The notes: a model not told the origin generated them from the letters alone. 64,000 nucleotides of DNA from CBFHSD01 sp965658375 (GCA_965658375.1 CBFHSD010000006.1:1-64000), one strand, 5' to 3'; numbered from the stretch's first letter, positions 36,133-45,963 are shown. A program made the numbers and translations.

Positions 36133-38472
36133 ATGAAATTCAAACTATTCTTTACTGCATTCCTTTCTTCTTGCTCCCTATTTACCAAAGCACAGAATGC
36201 CACCATCCACGGATATGTAGAAGATGTAGAATCTAAAGAACGGCTTATTGGAGCTAACATCTACTTGGCTGAGAGCTTGCAAGGAACAACTTCAAACAAC
36301 TACGGTTTTTACAGTTTAACTTTACCTGTAGGCACAGAGGCCAACATCGTATTCAGTTATATTGGTTACCAAAACGAAACTTTAAGCATCAAGCTTACTA
36401 GCGACACGGCCATAAATACTCAATTGAACAGTTCTATTGAATTAAAAACGGTTGAAATTGTAGCCGAAGAACAATCAAAGGTTCACGAAGAAACTCAAAT
36501 GAGTGCCATTTCTATTCCTGTAAAAATGGTAGAAAGGCTGCCTGTTTTACTTGGAGAAAAAGACATTCTTAAAACATTACAGCTTTTACCTGGAGTGCAA
36601 TCTGGTGGAGAAGGAAGCAGTGGCCTTTATGTGAGAGGTGGAGGCCCGGATCAAAATTTACTCTTATTAGATGGTGTACCGATCTATAATGCATCTCATC
36701 TTTTCGGTTTCTTCAGTATATTCAGTCCAGAAGCAGTAAGTAACATTAACTTGGTCAAAGGAGGATTTCCCGCAAGGTATGGCGGCAGACTCTCTTCTGT
36801 TGTTGATGTACGTTTAAAAGAAGGGAACCAAGAAGAATTTCATGGAGAGGCTACCGTTGGACTTGTTTCTAGTAAGCTTACTCTGCAAGGCCCAATTGTA
36901 AAAAATAAAAGTAGCTTCATTGTTTCTGGAAGAAGAACTTACATAGATCTACTTGCCAGGCCTATTATTAAAGCATCATCCCCTCCTGGAACCGACCAAA
37001 ATGTGGGCTATTTCTTCCATGATGTAACCGCAAAATTCAACTATAAATTTTCAGAATCTAGTCGACTGTACCTATCCGGATACCTTGGAGATGACAAAGC
37101 CTATTCACAGATTGAAGAAAGCTATCAAGATTTCAAATCAGAATTTGATTCTGATTTACAATGGGGAAATCGCATTCTCGCATTGCGTTGGAATCAGATT
37201 ATAAGCAACAAGCTATTCGCCAACGCCACACTAACCTACTCCCGCTACAAATTCAATATTTCCACAGGGTTTCAAGAATCACAAAATGGTACTACTACCG
37301 AAGATTTCGGGATCAACTACGGCAGTTTTATAGAAGATTTCTCTGCGAAAATAGATTTTGATTACATCCCGAATACACAGCACTATATTAAGTTTGGAAT
37401 TAACGAAACTTACCACCAATTTTTACCAGGTGTAACGTCCTTCAACCAGTCTGACCCAACCATAAGTTTTGACACCACTTTTGGTGCGAAAGAAACATTC
37501 GCACATGAAATCATGGCTTATGTAGAAGATGATTTTAAAGTTGGCGGAAGACTCAAATTCAACTTAGGGCTTCATGGTTCTGCATTTATAGTAGATGAAT
37601 CGAACTACTTTTCATTGCAACCAAGAGTGAGCGGTTTGTTTAGCCTCGATGATGTGAGCTCAGTAAAAGGTTCCTTCTCCACCATGACTCAATTCATTCA
37701 TTTGTTAACGAATTCTACTGTTGGCCTTCCAACCGACTTGTGGGTTCCATCGACAGATATTGTTGAACCTCAAAGAAGTTGGCAAGCTGCCATAGGCTAT
37801 ATCCATACATTAAGCAAGGGATTTGAGTTTACTGCAGAAGGCTATTATAAAGAGATGGATAACCTATTGGAGTACCAAGAAGGAGCTTCTTTTTTTGGCA
37901 ATAATGAGGAGTGGGACCAAAAAGTATTACAGGGAGAAGGGAAATCTTATGGCGTAGAGTTTTTTCTACAACGCAAATCTGGGCGCATGAGCGGCTGGGT
38001 GGGGTATACCCTTTCTTGGTCTGACAGAACTTTTGACGAACTGAATTTTGGCAGAACCTATCCATATAAATACGATAGAAGACACGATGTGAGTGTTGCT
38101 TTAAACTATCAAATCAACGATACATGGGATGCAGGTCTTGTATTCGTTTACGGAACTGGGAATGCCATTTCTTTAGGAACTGTTCAATACCTTCCGCATG
38201 AGGGTGCTGAGTTTAGCTTTTCCGCACCAATTGAGTATTTTCCAGAAAGAAACAACTTCAGAGTTCCTTCTTACCACCGCCTAGACATTGGCTTTAATAA
38301 AACAAAAGAAAAGAAGTGGGGAGAAGCCGTTTGGAGCTATGGCATTTACAACATTTACAACCGTTTAAATCCTTTCTATTTGTACTGGGAAGAGTCTTTT
38401 AATGATCGAGAGTTGAGGCAAATTAGTCTTTTCCCAATCATCCCTTCTATCAGTTATACCGCTAAATTTTAA
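36133..38472 (+). CDS. TonB-dependent outer-membrane receptor with carboxypeptidase-like N-domain
   Basis: A 779-residue receptor. A signal peptide (MKFKLFFTAFLSSCSLFTKAQ) precedes a carboxypeptidase-regulatory-like domain (about 22-105, ATIHGYVEDVESKERLIGANIYL), a plug domain (about 125-230, with LQLLPGVQSGGEGSSGLYVRGG and VKGGFPARYGGRLSSVVDV), and a beta-barrel ending in an aromatic Phe (ISYTAKF). It lacks a neighbouring SusD. Instead a DUF4249 lipoprotein follows immediately, a pairing common in Bacteroidota. The substrate is unknown. It lies 64 bases downstream of the T9SS cargo gene on the same strand. Confidence 0.94.
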   Translation: MKFKLFFTAFLSSCSLFTKAQNATIHGYVEDVESKERLIGANIYLAESLQGTTSNNYGFYSLTLPVGTEANIVFSYIGYQNETLSIKLTSDTAINTQLNSSIELKTVEIVAEEQSKVHEETQMSAISIPVKMVERLPVLLGEKDILKTLQLLPGVQSGGEGSSGLYVRGGGPDQNLLLLDGVPIYNASHLFGFFSIFSPEAVSNINLVKGGFPARYGGRLSSVVDVRLKEGNQEEFHGEATVGLVSSKLTLQGPIVKNKSSFIVSGRRTYIDLLARPIIKASSPPGTDQNVGYFFHDVTAKFNYKFSESSRLYLSGYLGDDKAYSQIEESYQDFKSEFDSDLQWGNRILALRWNQIISNKLFANATLTYSRYKFNISTGFQESQNGTTTEDFGINYGSFIEDFSAKIDFDYIPNTQHYIKFGINETYHQFLPGVTSFNQSDPTISFDTTFGAKETFAHEIMAYVEDDFKVGGRLKFNLGLHGSAFIVDESNYFSLQPRVSGLFSLDDVSSVKGSFSTMTQFIHLLTNSTVGLPTDLWVPSTDIVEPQRSWQAAIGYIHTLSKGFEFTAEGYYKEMDNLLEYQEGASFFGNNEEWDQKVLQGEGKSYGVEFFLQRKSGRMSGWVGYTLSWSDRTFDELNFGRTYPYKYDRRHDVSVALNYQINDTWDAGLVFVYGTGNAISLGTVQYLPHEGAEFSFSAPIEYFPERNNFRVPSYHRLDIGFNKTKEKKWGEAVWSYGIYNIYNRLNPFYLYWEESFNDRELRQISLFPIIPSISYTAKF

Positions 38473-38476
38473 AGTG

Positions 38477-39367
38477 ATGAAAAAATTAAAATACTTAAGC
38501 TGGTTTATTCCTTTCGTTTTTTTTGCATGTGAGACTACCATTGAAGTAGAATTACCTCAAGAACCCTCGCGGCTAGTTGTCAATTGTATTCTCAATCAAG
38601 ACAGTATCATTACCGCTTCTGTAACACGAAGTGAAATGGTTGATGAGAGGGTAACCGACTGGGCTATTTCAGGTGCAACTGTAGAACTATTTAAAAATGG
38701 TTCACTCTTAGAAACTTTGGATGAGTCATCTCTGAACAGCGGTCAATACATCTGTACGGTAATCCCTGAAAACACCGCGAACTACAACATTAAAGTGAGT
38801 AAAGAAGGGTATGACCAAGTTGAAGGAAGCACCTATTTTGCAGAACCCATTGAAATTGAAAAGGTAGAATACTCAAAGACGAAGGTAGCGTATGATAGCC
38901 TTTTGCGTTTTGACTTGACTTTTACAGATCCAGCCAATACAATAGATTTTTATACCATTGAAGTTTATGAACGCTTTGCCTACTACGATAGCTGGTTAGG
39001 AGATACGATATACACCTATTCTAGAGTTTACCTTTACGATACGTATGATGTTGTTTTTGAAGCCAATTACCCCAATGGTGAATTGGGTACTTTTTTCGAA
39101 GATGAACTTTTTAATGGGAAAACTTACACTGTTGGGTTTGCCGTTTATTGGGATCAATTTTTCAACGAGACGAATGTGCAGTATGAGCTCGTTTTAGGTA
39201 GAACTGATGAAGCGCATTACAATTACAACAGATCGTTCACTTATTACCTTTCTAGCTATTACGATCCTTTTTCTGAGCCTGTTCAGGTTTTTTCCAATAT
39301 TGAAAACGGTTATGGAGTGCTTGGAAGTAAATCTATTGATTCTGAAACTGTGGTCGTAAAGAAATAA
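38477..39367 (+). CDS. DUF4249 family outer-membrane lipoprotein
   Basis: A 296-residue lipoprotein. From the ATG at 38477 (a GTG three bases earlier is in frame but less likely) the leader MKKLKYLSWFIPFVFFAC ends in a lipobox cysteine. The mature start ETTIEVELPQEPSRLVVNCILNQDS matches the DUF4249 family, followed by an Ig-like fold region (SGATVELFKNGSLLETL) and a Tyr-rich beta domain. It follows the TonB receptor by four bases; such pairs probably form a receptor with a surface lid or binding partner, by analogy with SusC/SusD. No terminator is visible in the 98-base gap to the convergent gene. Confidence 0.88.
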   Translation: MKKLKYLSWFIPFVFFACETTIEVELPQEPSRLVVNCILNQDSIITASVTRSEMVDERVTDWAISGATVELFKNGSLLETLDESSLNSGQYICTVIPENTANYNIKVSKEGYDQVEGSTYFAEPIEIEKVEYSKTKVAYDSLLRFDLTFTDPANTIDFYTIEVYERFAYYDSWLGDTIYTYSRVYLYDTYDVVFEANYPNGELGTFFEDELFNGKTYTVGFAVYWDQFFNETNVQYELVLGRTDEAHYNYNRSFTYYLSSYYDPFSEPVQVFSNIENGYGVLGSKSIDSETVVVKK

Positions 39368-39465
39368 TCTCAGTCTGTTTTCATAGGCTAAAATAGAGCC
39401 CAAGAGATAAATTATTGAGGCAACAACCACCAACAATTTAGTCTTCTATTCTATCAACCTTTGAT

Positions 39466-40740
39466 CTATTTTCCATAAACGGTTATGGTTCCATTGTAGA
39501 TTTCAATCTCCCCTTCCTCATCTTTTACCAAGGCTTTCCATTGGAAAATATCTCTTGGCTTTGCCATACCAGTACCAGGCACTTGCCCATCCCAATGAAG
39601 GTCTCCTCTATTGCTTCTAAAAACAAGGTTCCCTTTAATATCCACTACCTCTAAGGTAAATTGTTTGGCATTATGCTCAAGCGCCTTCGGGAACCAAGTA
39701 TCATTGATTCCGTCATTGTTTGGACTAAAAGAATTAGGAGCCAATAAATTGTAATCATGCTCAACGTATACGAGCTCTTTGTGAGTTGATGAGCATCCAT
39801 CAGGAGAAACAACCATCAAAGCCACTTCATAACTTCCTTTTCGTTTAAAAAGATGCTCTGGCTCTTGATCAAAAGAATAATTGCCATCACCAAAATTCCA
39901 GCGGTAATCTGCGCCCTCTGTCAATTCATCTAATACAAATTCTGTCTTTGGCTCTAACCGATCTAAAGATGCGTTTGTGTTGAACACCGCATTTGGTTGC
40001 TTACCAAAAGTAACTTTGACTTCGTCTAAAACATTTCCATTTTCATCAGATGCTATCAGCGTATGAACGCCTTGCTTTGGTTGCATTTGATAAGACGTAC
40101 TAGAGCGTTTTTCTAACTGCAAGCCATTCGCTTCAATGTTTACATTTTCTGGAACACCAAACAGCTCAACAGACTCGCAAAATAGGCTTTGATTCAAATT
40201 GAAAGTGAAACTTTGTGTTGGCTTTGCCCCTTCTACTTTGGTAGTTTGCTCCTGTTCAAGCTTCACCTTAGTATCATGAATAGCTGAAGAGTTCATGTCT
40301 GGTTTCCCTTCTGCTTCTTTAACTAGAGTGCCTTCCTTTGCATGAATCGTTTCTTCATTTGCCTCTTCTTCCGCCTCATCTTTTTGAGCACCTTCCAAAA
40401 GCTCTTGAGTTTCTGTGAGATCCGAAATAAATGGTTTTTGTTCTTTCACCACCGGAGCTTCTTCAGTCAATTGCTGCTTGGGCTTTTGCACCTCTTCAGA
40501 AATTTGCGATTCAGGTTGAATCTCTGCTTTTTCTTGTGATGGCCATAGTGCAATAGCCAAAATGGCAACTGCAGCGGCTATGCCCATGGCATACCATCTC
40601 CCAGATGATGAAGTACCGTTTGGCTGAACTTCATCCAATCTTTTCTCAAGCCTATTCCAAGAATCAGCTTCATACGGAAAGCTCACGCCTTCTGCTGCTG
40701 CTTTAAGCGCTTGTTCAAATTTATTTAAGTCGTTTCCCAT
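39466..40740 (-). CDS. Anti-sigma-like membrane protein fused to PKD and T9SS type-B C-terminal domains
   Basis: A 424-residue protein with an unusual layout. The N-terminal cytoplasmic segment (1-48) contains FPYEADSWNRLEKRLDEVQP, as in Bacteroidota proteins encoded beside ECF sigma genes. One TM helix (about 49-66) is followed by a long acidic linker (67-175), an Ig-like region (176-248), a PKD domain (249-328, YRWNFGDGNYSF) and a gliding-associated C-terminal domain (332-424, PNSFSPNNDGINDTWFP). There is no signal peptide; the TM should place the C-terminal part in the periplasm. It starts six bases after the ECF sigma gene. I infer an anti-sigma factor sensing an envelope or T9SS-related state, or a sigma-regulated cell-envelope protein. 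Confidence 0.8.
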   Translation of the reverse strand: MGNDLNKFEQALKAAAEGVSFPYEADSWNRLEKRLDEVQPNGTSSSGRWYAMGIAAAVAILAIALWPSQEKAEIQPESQISEEVQKPKQQLTEEAPVVKEQKPFISDLTETQELLEGAQKDEAEEEANEETIHAKEGTLVKEAEGKPDMNSSAIHDTKVKLEQEQTTKVEGAKPTQSFTFNLNQSLFCESVELFGVPENVNIEANGLQLEKRSSTSYQMQPKQGVHTLIASDENGNVLDEVKVTFGKQPNAVFNTNASLDRLEPKTEFVLDELTEGADYRWNFGDGNYSFDQEPEHLFKRKGSYEVALMVVSPDGCSSTHKELVYVEHDYNLLAPNSFSPNNDGINDTWFPKALEHNAKQFTLEVVDIKGNLVFRSNRGDLHWDGQVPGTGMAKPRDIFQWKALVKDEEGEIEIYNGTITVYGK

Positions 40741-40746
40741 GTTTCT

Positions 40747-41313
40747 TTACACTTGTAACTGGCCTAATTTCTTTCTTAAGTTCATTTTCGCTTTCGCGAG
40801 GTTAGATTTCGAGGTTCCCACAGAAACTCCTAGCATATCTGCAATCTCTTGGTGAGAGTATCCTTCAATCACATAGAGATTAAAAGTTGCCCTGTAGGCT
40901 GGTGTTAAATTTTGTACCGCCTCCAATACGCGCTTCCCCTCTTTCATCAAAGTATGGTTCCATTCAATCTCTTCATTGGAGTCTTCTTCTCCCAGCCATT
41001 CGTATGTTTGACTGTCTAAAGAAATGAACTTCTGCCTTTGCTTACGAAGTGTGTCAATCGCTAGATTAACTACTATGCGTCTTACCCAACCTTCAAAAGA
41101 ACCTTCGCCATTGTAGCGTTTCATGTTTAAAAAGACTTTTATAAAAGCTTCTTGCAATACATCTTTCGCCTCTTCAATATCCGAGAAATACCTAGCACAA
41201 ACGTTCAACATGGTTGAGTACAAATACTCATACACCACCTGCTGACTCTTTCGACTGCCACGTTTGCACCCTTCTATTAACTCTTTAAAATCGCTTCGTT
41301 TTGAAAGACTCAT
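40747..41313 (-). CDS. ECF RNA polymerase sigma factor
   Basis: A 188-residue sigma-70 family extracytoplasmic function factor. Region 2 (about residues 25-92) includes ARYFSDIEEAKDVLQEAFIKVFLNM and GWVRRIVVNLAIDTLRKQ. Region 4 (about 130-185) includes LTPAYRATFNLYVIEGYSHQEIADMLGVSVGTSKSNLAKAK, the -35-binding helix-turn-helix. The following gene, six bases away, encodes an anti-sigma-like membrane protein, so the pair probably forms a trans-envelope signalling module. No clear primary-sigma promoter was found upstream, which would fit autoregulation. Confidence 0.95.
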   Translation of the reverse strand: MSLSKRSDFKELIEGCKRGSRKSQQVVYEYLYSTMLNVCARYFSDIEEAKDVLQEAFIKVFLNMKRYNGEGSFEGWVRRIVVNLAIDTLRKQRQKFISLDSQTYEWLGEEDSNEEIEWNHTLMKEGKRVLEAVQNLTPAYRATFNLYVIEGYSHQEIADMLGVSVGTSKSNLAKAKMNLRKKLGQLQV

Positions 41314-41417
41314 GAATTCTACTTTGTACTTAACGCAATTTATAATTTGAGTTGCCTCATTTTACAAAGGTGCTACACAAGCTTTTTAAACCATAGACCC
41401 TAATCTGTGGCTATGCT

Positions 41418-41425
41418 TATTTTTG
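41418..41425 (+). promoter_or_regulatory. -7 box upstream of purB
   Basis: TATTTTTG followed by CAGCC, 28 bases before the purB ATG. No TTG at the expected -33 distance. Confidence 0.5.
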
Positions 41426-41452
41426 CAGCCTTAATTTAAGTAACTACTTAGC

Positions 41453-42811
41453 ATGAGCAATAAGGCATTAATGGCAATTTCACCAATTGACGGAAGATAC
41501 AGTAACAAGGTGACACGATTAGAAGACTTCTTTTCGGAGTATGCCCTATTCAAGTACAGAACTCGTGTTGAAGTGGAGTATTTTATCGCACTTTGCGAGT
41601 TGCCAGTGCCGCAATTGGCAGATTTTGATAAAAGCTTGTTCCCCAAGTTAAGAGACATTTATTCCTCTTTTAGCGCTGAAGATGCTCAAGAAATTAAAGA
41701 CATCGAAAAAGTAACTAACCACGATGTGAAAGCGGTGGAGTACTTTTTAAAGAAACATTTTGATGCCTTGGGTATTGAAAAACACAAGGAGTTCATCCAT
41801 TTCGGTTTGACATCTCAAGACATTAACAACACCTCGGTTCCGCTTTCTATCAAAGAAGCTTTAGACGAAGTATTGATTCCTGAACTGAACTCACTGATTG
41901 ATGTATTGAGAAATACAGCCGTAGAGTGGAAAAACATTCCTTTATTGGCACGCACCCATGGGCAACCGGCATCTCCTACCATGCTTGGAAAAGAAATGCA
42001 TGTTTTTGTTGAGCGACTGGTAGAACAAATGAAACTGATGGTTCAAATTCCAATTTCTAGCAAGTTTGGTGGAGCCACAGGAAACTTTAATGCACATCAT
42101 GTAGCTTATCCAGAAATTGACTGGGTTGAGTTCTCGAATAACTTTGTTAACAACAGCTTAGGCTTGAGTCGTGCGCAAACCACAACTCAAATTGAACATT
42201 ATGATCATTTGGCAGCACTATTTGACGCTTTCAAAAGAATCAATACCATTTTCATAGATTTCTCTAGAGATATTTGGACCTATGTATCCATGGATTACTT
42301 CAAGCAAAAAATCAAAAAAGGAGAGGTAGGCTCATCTGCAATGCCTCATAAAGTAAACCCTATTGATTTTGAAAATTCTGAAGGAAACTTAGGTATTGCA
42401 AATGCCTTATTAGAGCACTTGTCGGCTAAACTACCCATCTCTAGACTGCAAAGAGATTTAACAGATTCAACAGTATTGAGAAACGTAGGTGTTCCTTTTG
42501 CTCACATAAGTATTGCATGGCAAAGCTTATTAAAAGGTATGGGCAAATTACTTCTCAATGAAGCAAAACTTCAGAAAGACCTAGAGCTTAATTGGGCTGT
42601 CGTAGCCGAAGCTATTCAAACTGTATTGAGAAGAGAACAATACCCTTCACCTTACGAAGCCCTGAAAGGCTTAACAAGAACCAATACGGTAATCAATGAA
42701 GAAAGCATTCATGCTTTTATTGAAACGTTAGAGGTTTCTGACCGTATTAAACAAGAGTTAAAACAAATCACTCCACAGAATTATACAGGAATAGATTTGG
42801 TAAAATCATAG
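41453..42811 (+). CDS. purB: Adenylosuccinate lyase
   Basis: Cleaves SAICAR to AICAR and adenylosuccinate to AMP in purine synthesis. It has 452 residues, close to the E. coli enzyme (456), which it resembles in its N-terminal MAISPIDGRYSNKV. The fumarase/aspartase superfamily signature GSSAMPHKVNPIDFENSEG is at about residues 290-310 with the catalytic Ser. The general-acid His region is in LARTHGQPASPTMLGKE (about 165-182). The ABC exporter gene begins one base after its stop region and is likely cotranscribed. Confidence 0.98.
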   Translation: MSNKALMAISPIDGRYSNKVTRLEDFFSEYALFKYRTRVEVEYFIALCELPVPQLADFDKSLFPKLRDIYSSFSAEDAQEIKDIEKVTNHDVKAVEYFLKKHFDALGIEKHKEFIHFGLTSQDINNTSVPLSIKEALDEVLIPELNSLIDVLRNTAVEWKNIPLLARTHGQPASPTMLGKEMHVFVERLVEQMKLMVQIPISSKFGGATGNFNAHHVAYPEIDWVEFSNNFVNNSLGLSRAQTTTQIEHYDHLAALFDAFKRINTIFIDFSRDIWTYVSMDYFKQKIKKGEVGSSAMPHKVNPIDFENSEGNLGIANALLEHLSAKLPISRLQRDLTDSTVLRNVGVPFAHISIAWQSLLKGMGKLLLNEAKLQKDLELNWAVVAEAIQTVLRREQYPSPYEALKGLTRTNTVINEESIHAFIETLEVSDRIKQELKQITPQNYTGIDLVKS

Positions 42812-42812
42812 T

Positions 42813-44639
42813 ATGAGCAGCAAACCAACTGGTATTTTCAAACTCATTACCCGATATAAAACTAGCATTGGTTTTAATATCTTCTTCAATTTACTTGCAG
42901 CGCTTTTTTCGCTGTTCACCTTTGCCTCGATAGTACCTTTTCTTGAGATCCTTTTCAAAACGGAAAAGAAAGTACTTAAAGTACCAGGTCCTTTTGAATT
43001 CAACAGCGACTACATTATAAATGCCCTCAGTTACAAACTGGATGCCTTTATCAAATTCAATGGAGAATCTTATGCACTTGCTTTTTTCTGTGGTGTAATT
43101 GTAGTCATGTCTCTTTTTAAAAACATCACCACTTATCTCTCAAATTTCTTTCTAGCCAATGTGCGTATGGGCGTGGTAAGAGACATTAGAGAGAATATGT
43201 ATACCAAATTGATCTCTCTTCCTCTTTCTTATTTCAGTGAAGAGAAAAAAGGCGATGTCATCTCAAAAATGACCAATGATGTAGTTGAAGTCGAGTGGTC
43301 TATTATAGGATCCCTTCAAATGCTTTTCAAGTCCCCAATTATGTTCATCATTTATTTGGGAAGCTTGTTTTTTATGAGTTGGGAACTCACACTTATATCA
43401 CTATTGATTCTTCCCTCTGCTGGTTTCTTGATTGCCCGACTTGCAAAGAGTCTTAAGCTATCTGCTAGCAAAGGTCAAGCGCAACTTGGGGGGATTTTGA
43501 GTTTGGTAGAAGAGTCACTTTCTGGGATACGCATTATCAAAGCATTTAATGCTCAAAACACGATGACCAACAGATTCAAAGCACAAAACAATAGTTTGTT
43601 TGAGCTTATGGTTGGAGTTTTCAGAAGGCATTACATGGCTTCTCCACTGAGTGAATTTTTTGGAACAGGAATTATGGTTATTCTCCTTTGGATTGGAGGA
43701 AACATGGTATTGGATGTTGAAACTGCTTTAGACGGAAAATTCTTTATTCTCTACCTCATTCTTTTTTCTCAAATCATTTCTCCCGTCAAAGCGTTTTCGG
43801 ACGCATGGTTCAAAATTTCGAAAGGTCAAGCTTCTCTTGATCGCATGGGAACCATTTTAAATGCCAAAAACAATTTGGTTGATTTACCTGGCTCAAAAGA
43901 AATTGATGGCATTAAAGAAGAAGTAAAATTTGACAAAGTTTCTTTTGCTTACGGAAAAGAGAAAGTCTTAAATGAAGTTTCATTCACCATTAAAAAAGGA
44001 GAAACTGTTGCCCTTGTAGGACCTTCTGGTGGTGGTAAATCAACCATTGCTGATTTACTTTCTCGCTTTTACAATGCTTCGGGAGGACAAATTACAGTGG
44101 ACAACACTCCTCTGACAGACATCAAAATTAAATCTTGGAGAAGCATGCTCGGAATAGTTTCTCAGCATAGCATTCTTTTCAACGATACCATTACGAACAA
44201 CATTGCATTAGGTAGTGAGAATCCGAATCTTGAACGTGTGAAGCAAGCTGCTCATGTGGCCAATGCTGGAGATTTTATTGAAGATTCAAGCAACGGCTAT
44301 GACACCAACATAGGTGATGGCGGAAACAAATTAAGTGGAGGTCAAAAACAAAGAGTGAGTATAGCAAGAGCTATTTACGCTAATCCAGACTTACTCATAC
44401 TTGACGAAGCAACATCTGCGCTAGATACAGAATCTGAGCAATTGGTTCAAAAAGCAATTGAAAACCTCACTCAAGACAGAACAACTTTGGTTATTGCGCA
44501 TCGTTTAAGCACAATTCAAAATGCAAATAGAATTATTGTAATTGACAAAGGTAGAATTCGAGAATCTGGAACACACGATGAGTTGATTTCACAAAATGGC
44601 TTGTACGCCAAATTAGTTCAAATGCAACAGTTTGAATAG
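42813..44639 (+). CDS. ABC transporter with fused membrane and ATPase domains (exporter type)
   Basis: A 608-residue homodimer-type exporter of the MsbA/lipid-multidrug group. Six TM segments occupy about residues 20-320. The ATPase domain has Walker A GPSGGGKST (about 405-413), the Q-loop in GIVSQHSILF, the signature LSGGQKQRVSIARAI (about 508-522), Walker B LLILDEATSALD and the H-loop AHRLST. A lipid (MsbA-like) or peptide substrate is possible; the sequence alone does not decide. The gene starts one base after purB. Confidence 0.95.
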   Translation: MSSKPTGIFKLITRYKTSIGFNIFFNLLAALFSLFTFASIVPFLEILFKTEKKVLKVPGPFEFNSDYIINALSYKLDAFIKFNGESYALAFFCGVIVVMSLFKNITTYLSNFFLANVRMGVVRDIRENMYTKLISLPLSYFSEEKKGDVISKMTNDVVEVEWSIIGSLQMLFKSPIMFIIYLGSLFFMSWELTLISLLILPSAGFLIARLAKSLKLSASKGQAQLGGILSLVEESLSGIRIIKAFNAQNTMTNRFKAQNNSLFELMVGVFRRHYMASPLSEFFGTGIMVILLWIGGNMVLDVETALDGKFFILYLILFSQIISPVKAFSDAWFKISKGQASLDRMGTILNAKNNLVDLPGSKEIDGIKEEVKFDKVSFAYGKEKVLNEVSFTIKKGETVALVGPSGGGKSTIADLLSRFYNASGGQITVDNTPLTDIKIKSWRSMLGIVSQHSILFNDTITNNIALGSENPNLERVKQAAHVANAGDFIEDSSNGYDTNIGDGGNKLSGGQKQRVSIARAIYANPDLLILDEATSALDTESEQLVQKAIENLTQDRTTLVIAHRLSTIQNANRIIVIDKGRIRESGTHDELISQNGLYAKLVQMQQFE

Positions 44640-44681
44640 ATTAGTTCACCTATTTTTGATGATTGGCTAGCAAAAAATTCA

Positions 44682-45963
44682 ATGACTAAATCGCTCGTTT
44701 CACTTCTTTCAGGAGTTCTACTTTTTTGTGCCGTTTTTGGACGAAAGTTTCATGGTGATGTCTTTACAGCCCAAAACTTTTCTATAAGACATTGGACCAC
44801 CTCCAATGGGCTGCCACAAAACACTATCAACGGCATTTTTCAAGACTCTTTGGGCTATATATGGATGGCTACCAATGAGGGCCTTGTGCGCTTTGACGGT
44901 AAACAACTTCGACTACTTTCATTCTGGAAATACCGAAGAAGTCAAAGGCATGCGTTTTCAAAGTTTGACAAAAGCCACAGATGGCACGCTTTACACTACT
45001 AGTTTAGAAGGATACTTCATTTCTATCTCAGACAACGAATTCAAATTAGAAAAATGTATTCAAGAATCATTCTCATTGCTTTCTGCTTATGCTAGGGAAA
45101 AAGGCATAGAATTGATTTATGAAATAGACAACAATCTCCCTAGCCTTCTAATTGGAGATGCAGATAGGTTGAGGCAAATATTAATCAACCTAGTGAATAA
45201 TGGCCTTAAGTTTTCTGAAGAAGGTGCCGTAAAGGTTACAGTAATTAGCCTTGATAAAACTGACAAGAACATTAAGCTTCAATTTAGTGTTAAAGACAAT
45301 GGGATTGGAATATGAGACAAGCTGAAAAAGAACCTCTTTAAACCGTACAATCAATTAAAAGAATCTACTGCCAAGTTGTATGGCGGTACGGGCTTAGGCC
45401 TTGCAATTTGCAAATTGATTGTTGAATTGTTCAAAGGAGAAATCTGGGTAGACAGCGAAGAGAATATAGGCTCTACTTTTCATTTTACTGGGGAGTTTGA
45501 ATACCCACATATGAAACTTGGGACTAGAGAAGTTTCTTTTAAAGGCTAACAAAAAGAAACGAAGAAAATAAAAGCAATTAAAAAATCAGCAGCAACTTTG
45601 AAAATTCTTGTAGTAGAAGACAACCTTGTAAATCAAAAACTAGCGGGTTTAACGTTAGATAAATTGGGATTCATGTATCAAATAGTTTCTAACGGTGCTT
45701 TGGCCGTAAACTTACTTGAAAAAACAGATTTCGATTTAGTTTTGATGGATGTTCAAATGCCTGAAATGGATGGCATTGAAGCGACCAAAGCAATACGAAA
45801 AAGCTCTGGTATAAATAAAGACTTGGTTATCATCGCGATGACGGCCAATGCCTTATCTGACGATTTAGATGCTTGCATTTCGGTAGGAATGAATGACTAC
45901 CTCGTAAAGCCAGTAGATTTTCAGAATTTTTCAGATAAATTAGCAAAATGGACACAACAATAA
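44682..45963 (+). pseudogene. Decayed hybrid sensor histidine kinase/response regulator
   Basis: Remains of a two-component hybrid protein. The N-terminal part has a signal peptide and a first propeller blade (FSIRHWTTSNGLPQNTINGIFQDS, then WMATNEGLVRFDG). An extra A at about 44901-44903 shifts the frame; the next frame resumes at NNFDYFHSGNTEEV. The rest of the propeller, the sensor TM and the phospho-accepting His domain are missing. The sequence jumps near 45058 into the HATPase domain (DADRLRQILINLVNNGLKFS, DNGIGI). An in-frame TGA at 45313-45315 and a TAA at 45547-45549 then interrupt it before a still intact receiver domain (45598-45963, with VEDNLVNQKLA, LMDVQMPEMDG and LVKPVD). At least four separate lesions make function as a kinase impossible. 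The receiver ORF could in principle be translated from a TTG at 45598. Confidence 0.9.

Noticed and set aside
44806..45315. A 169-residue ORF taken as an intact histidine kinase
   Set aside because: It lacks the propeller start, TM and His domain, and stops inside the ATP-binding domain; it is one fragment of the decayed hybrid kinase.
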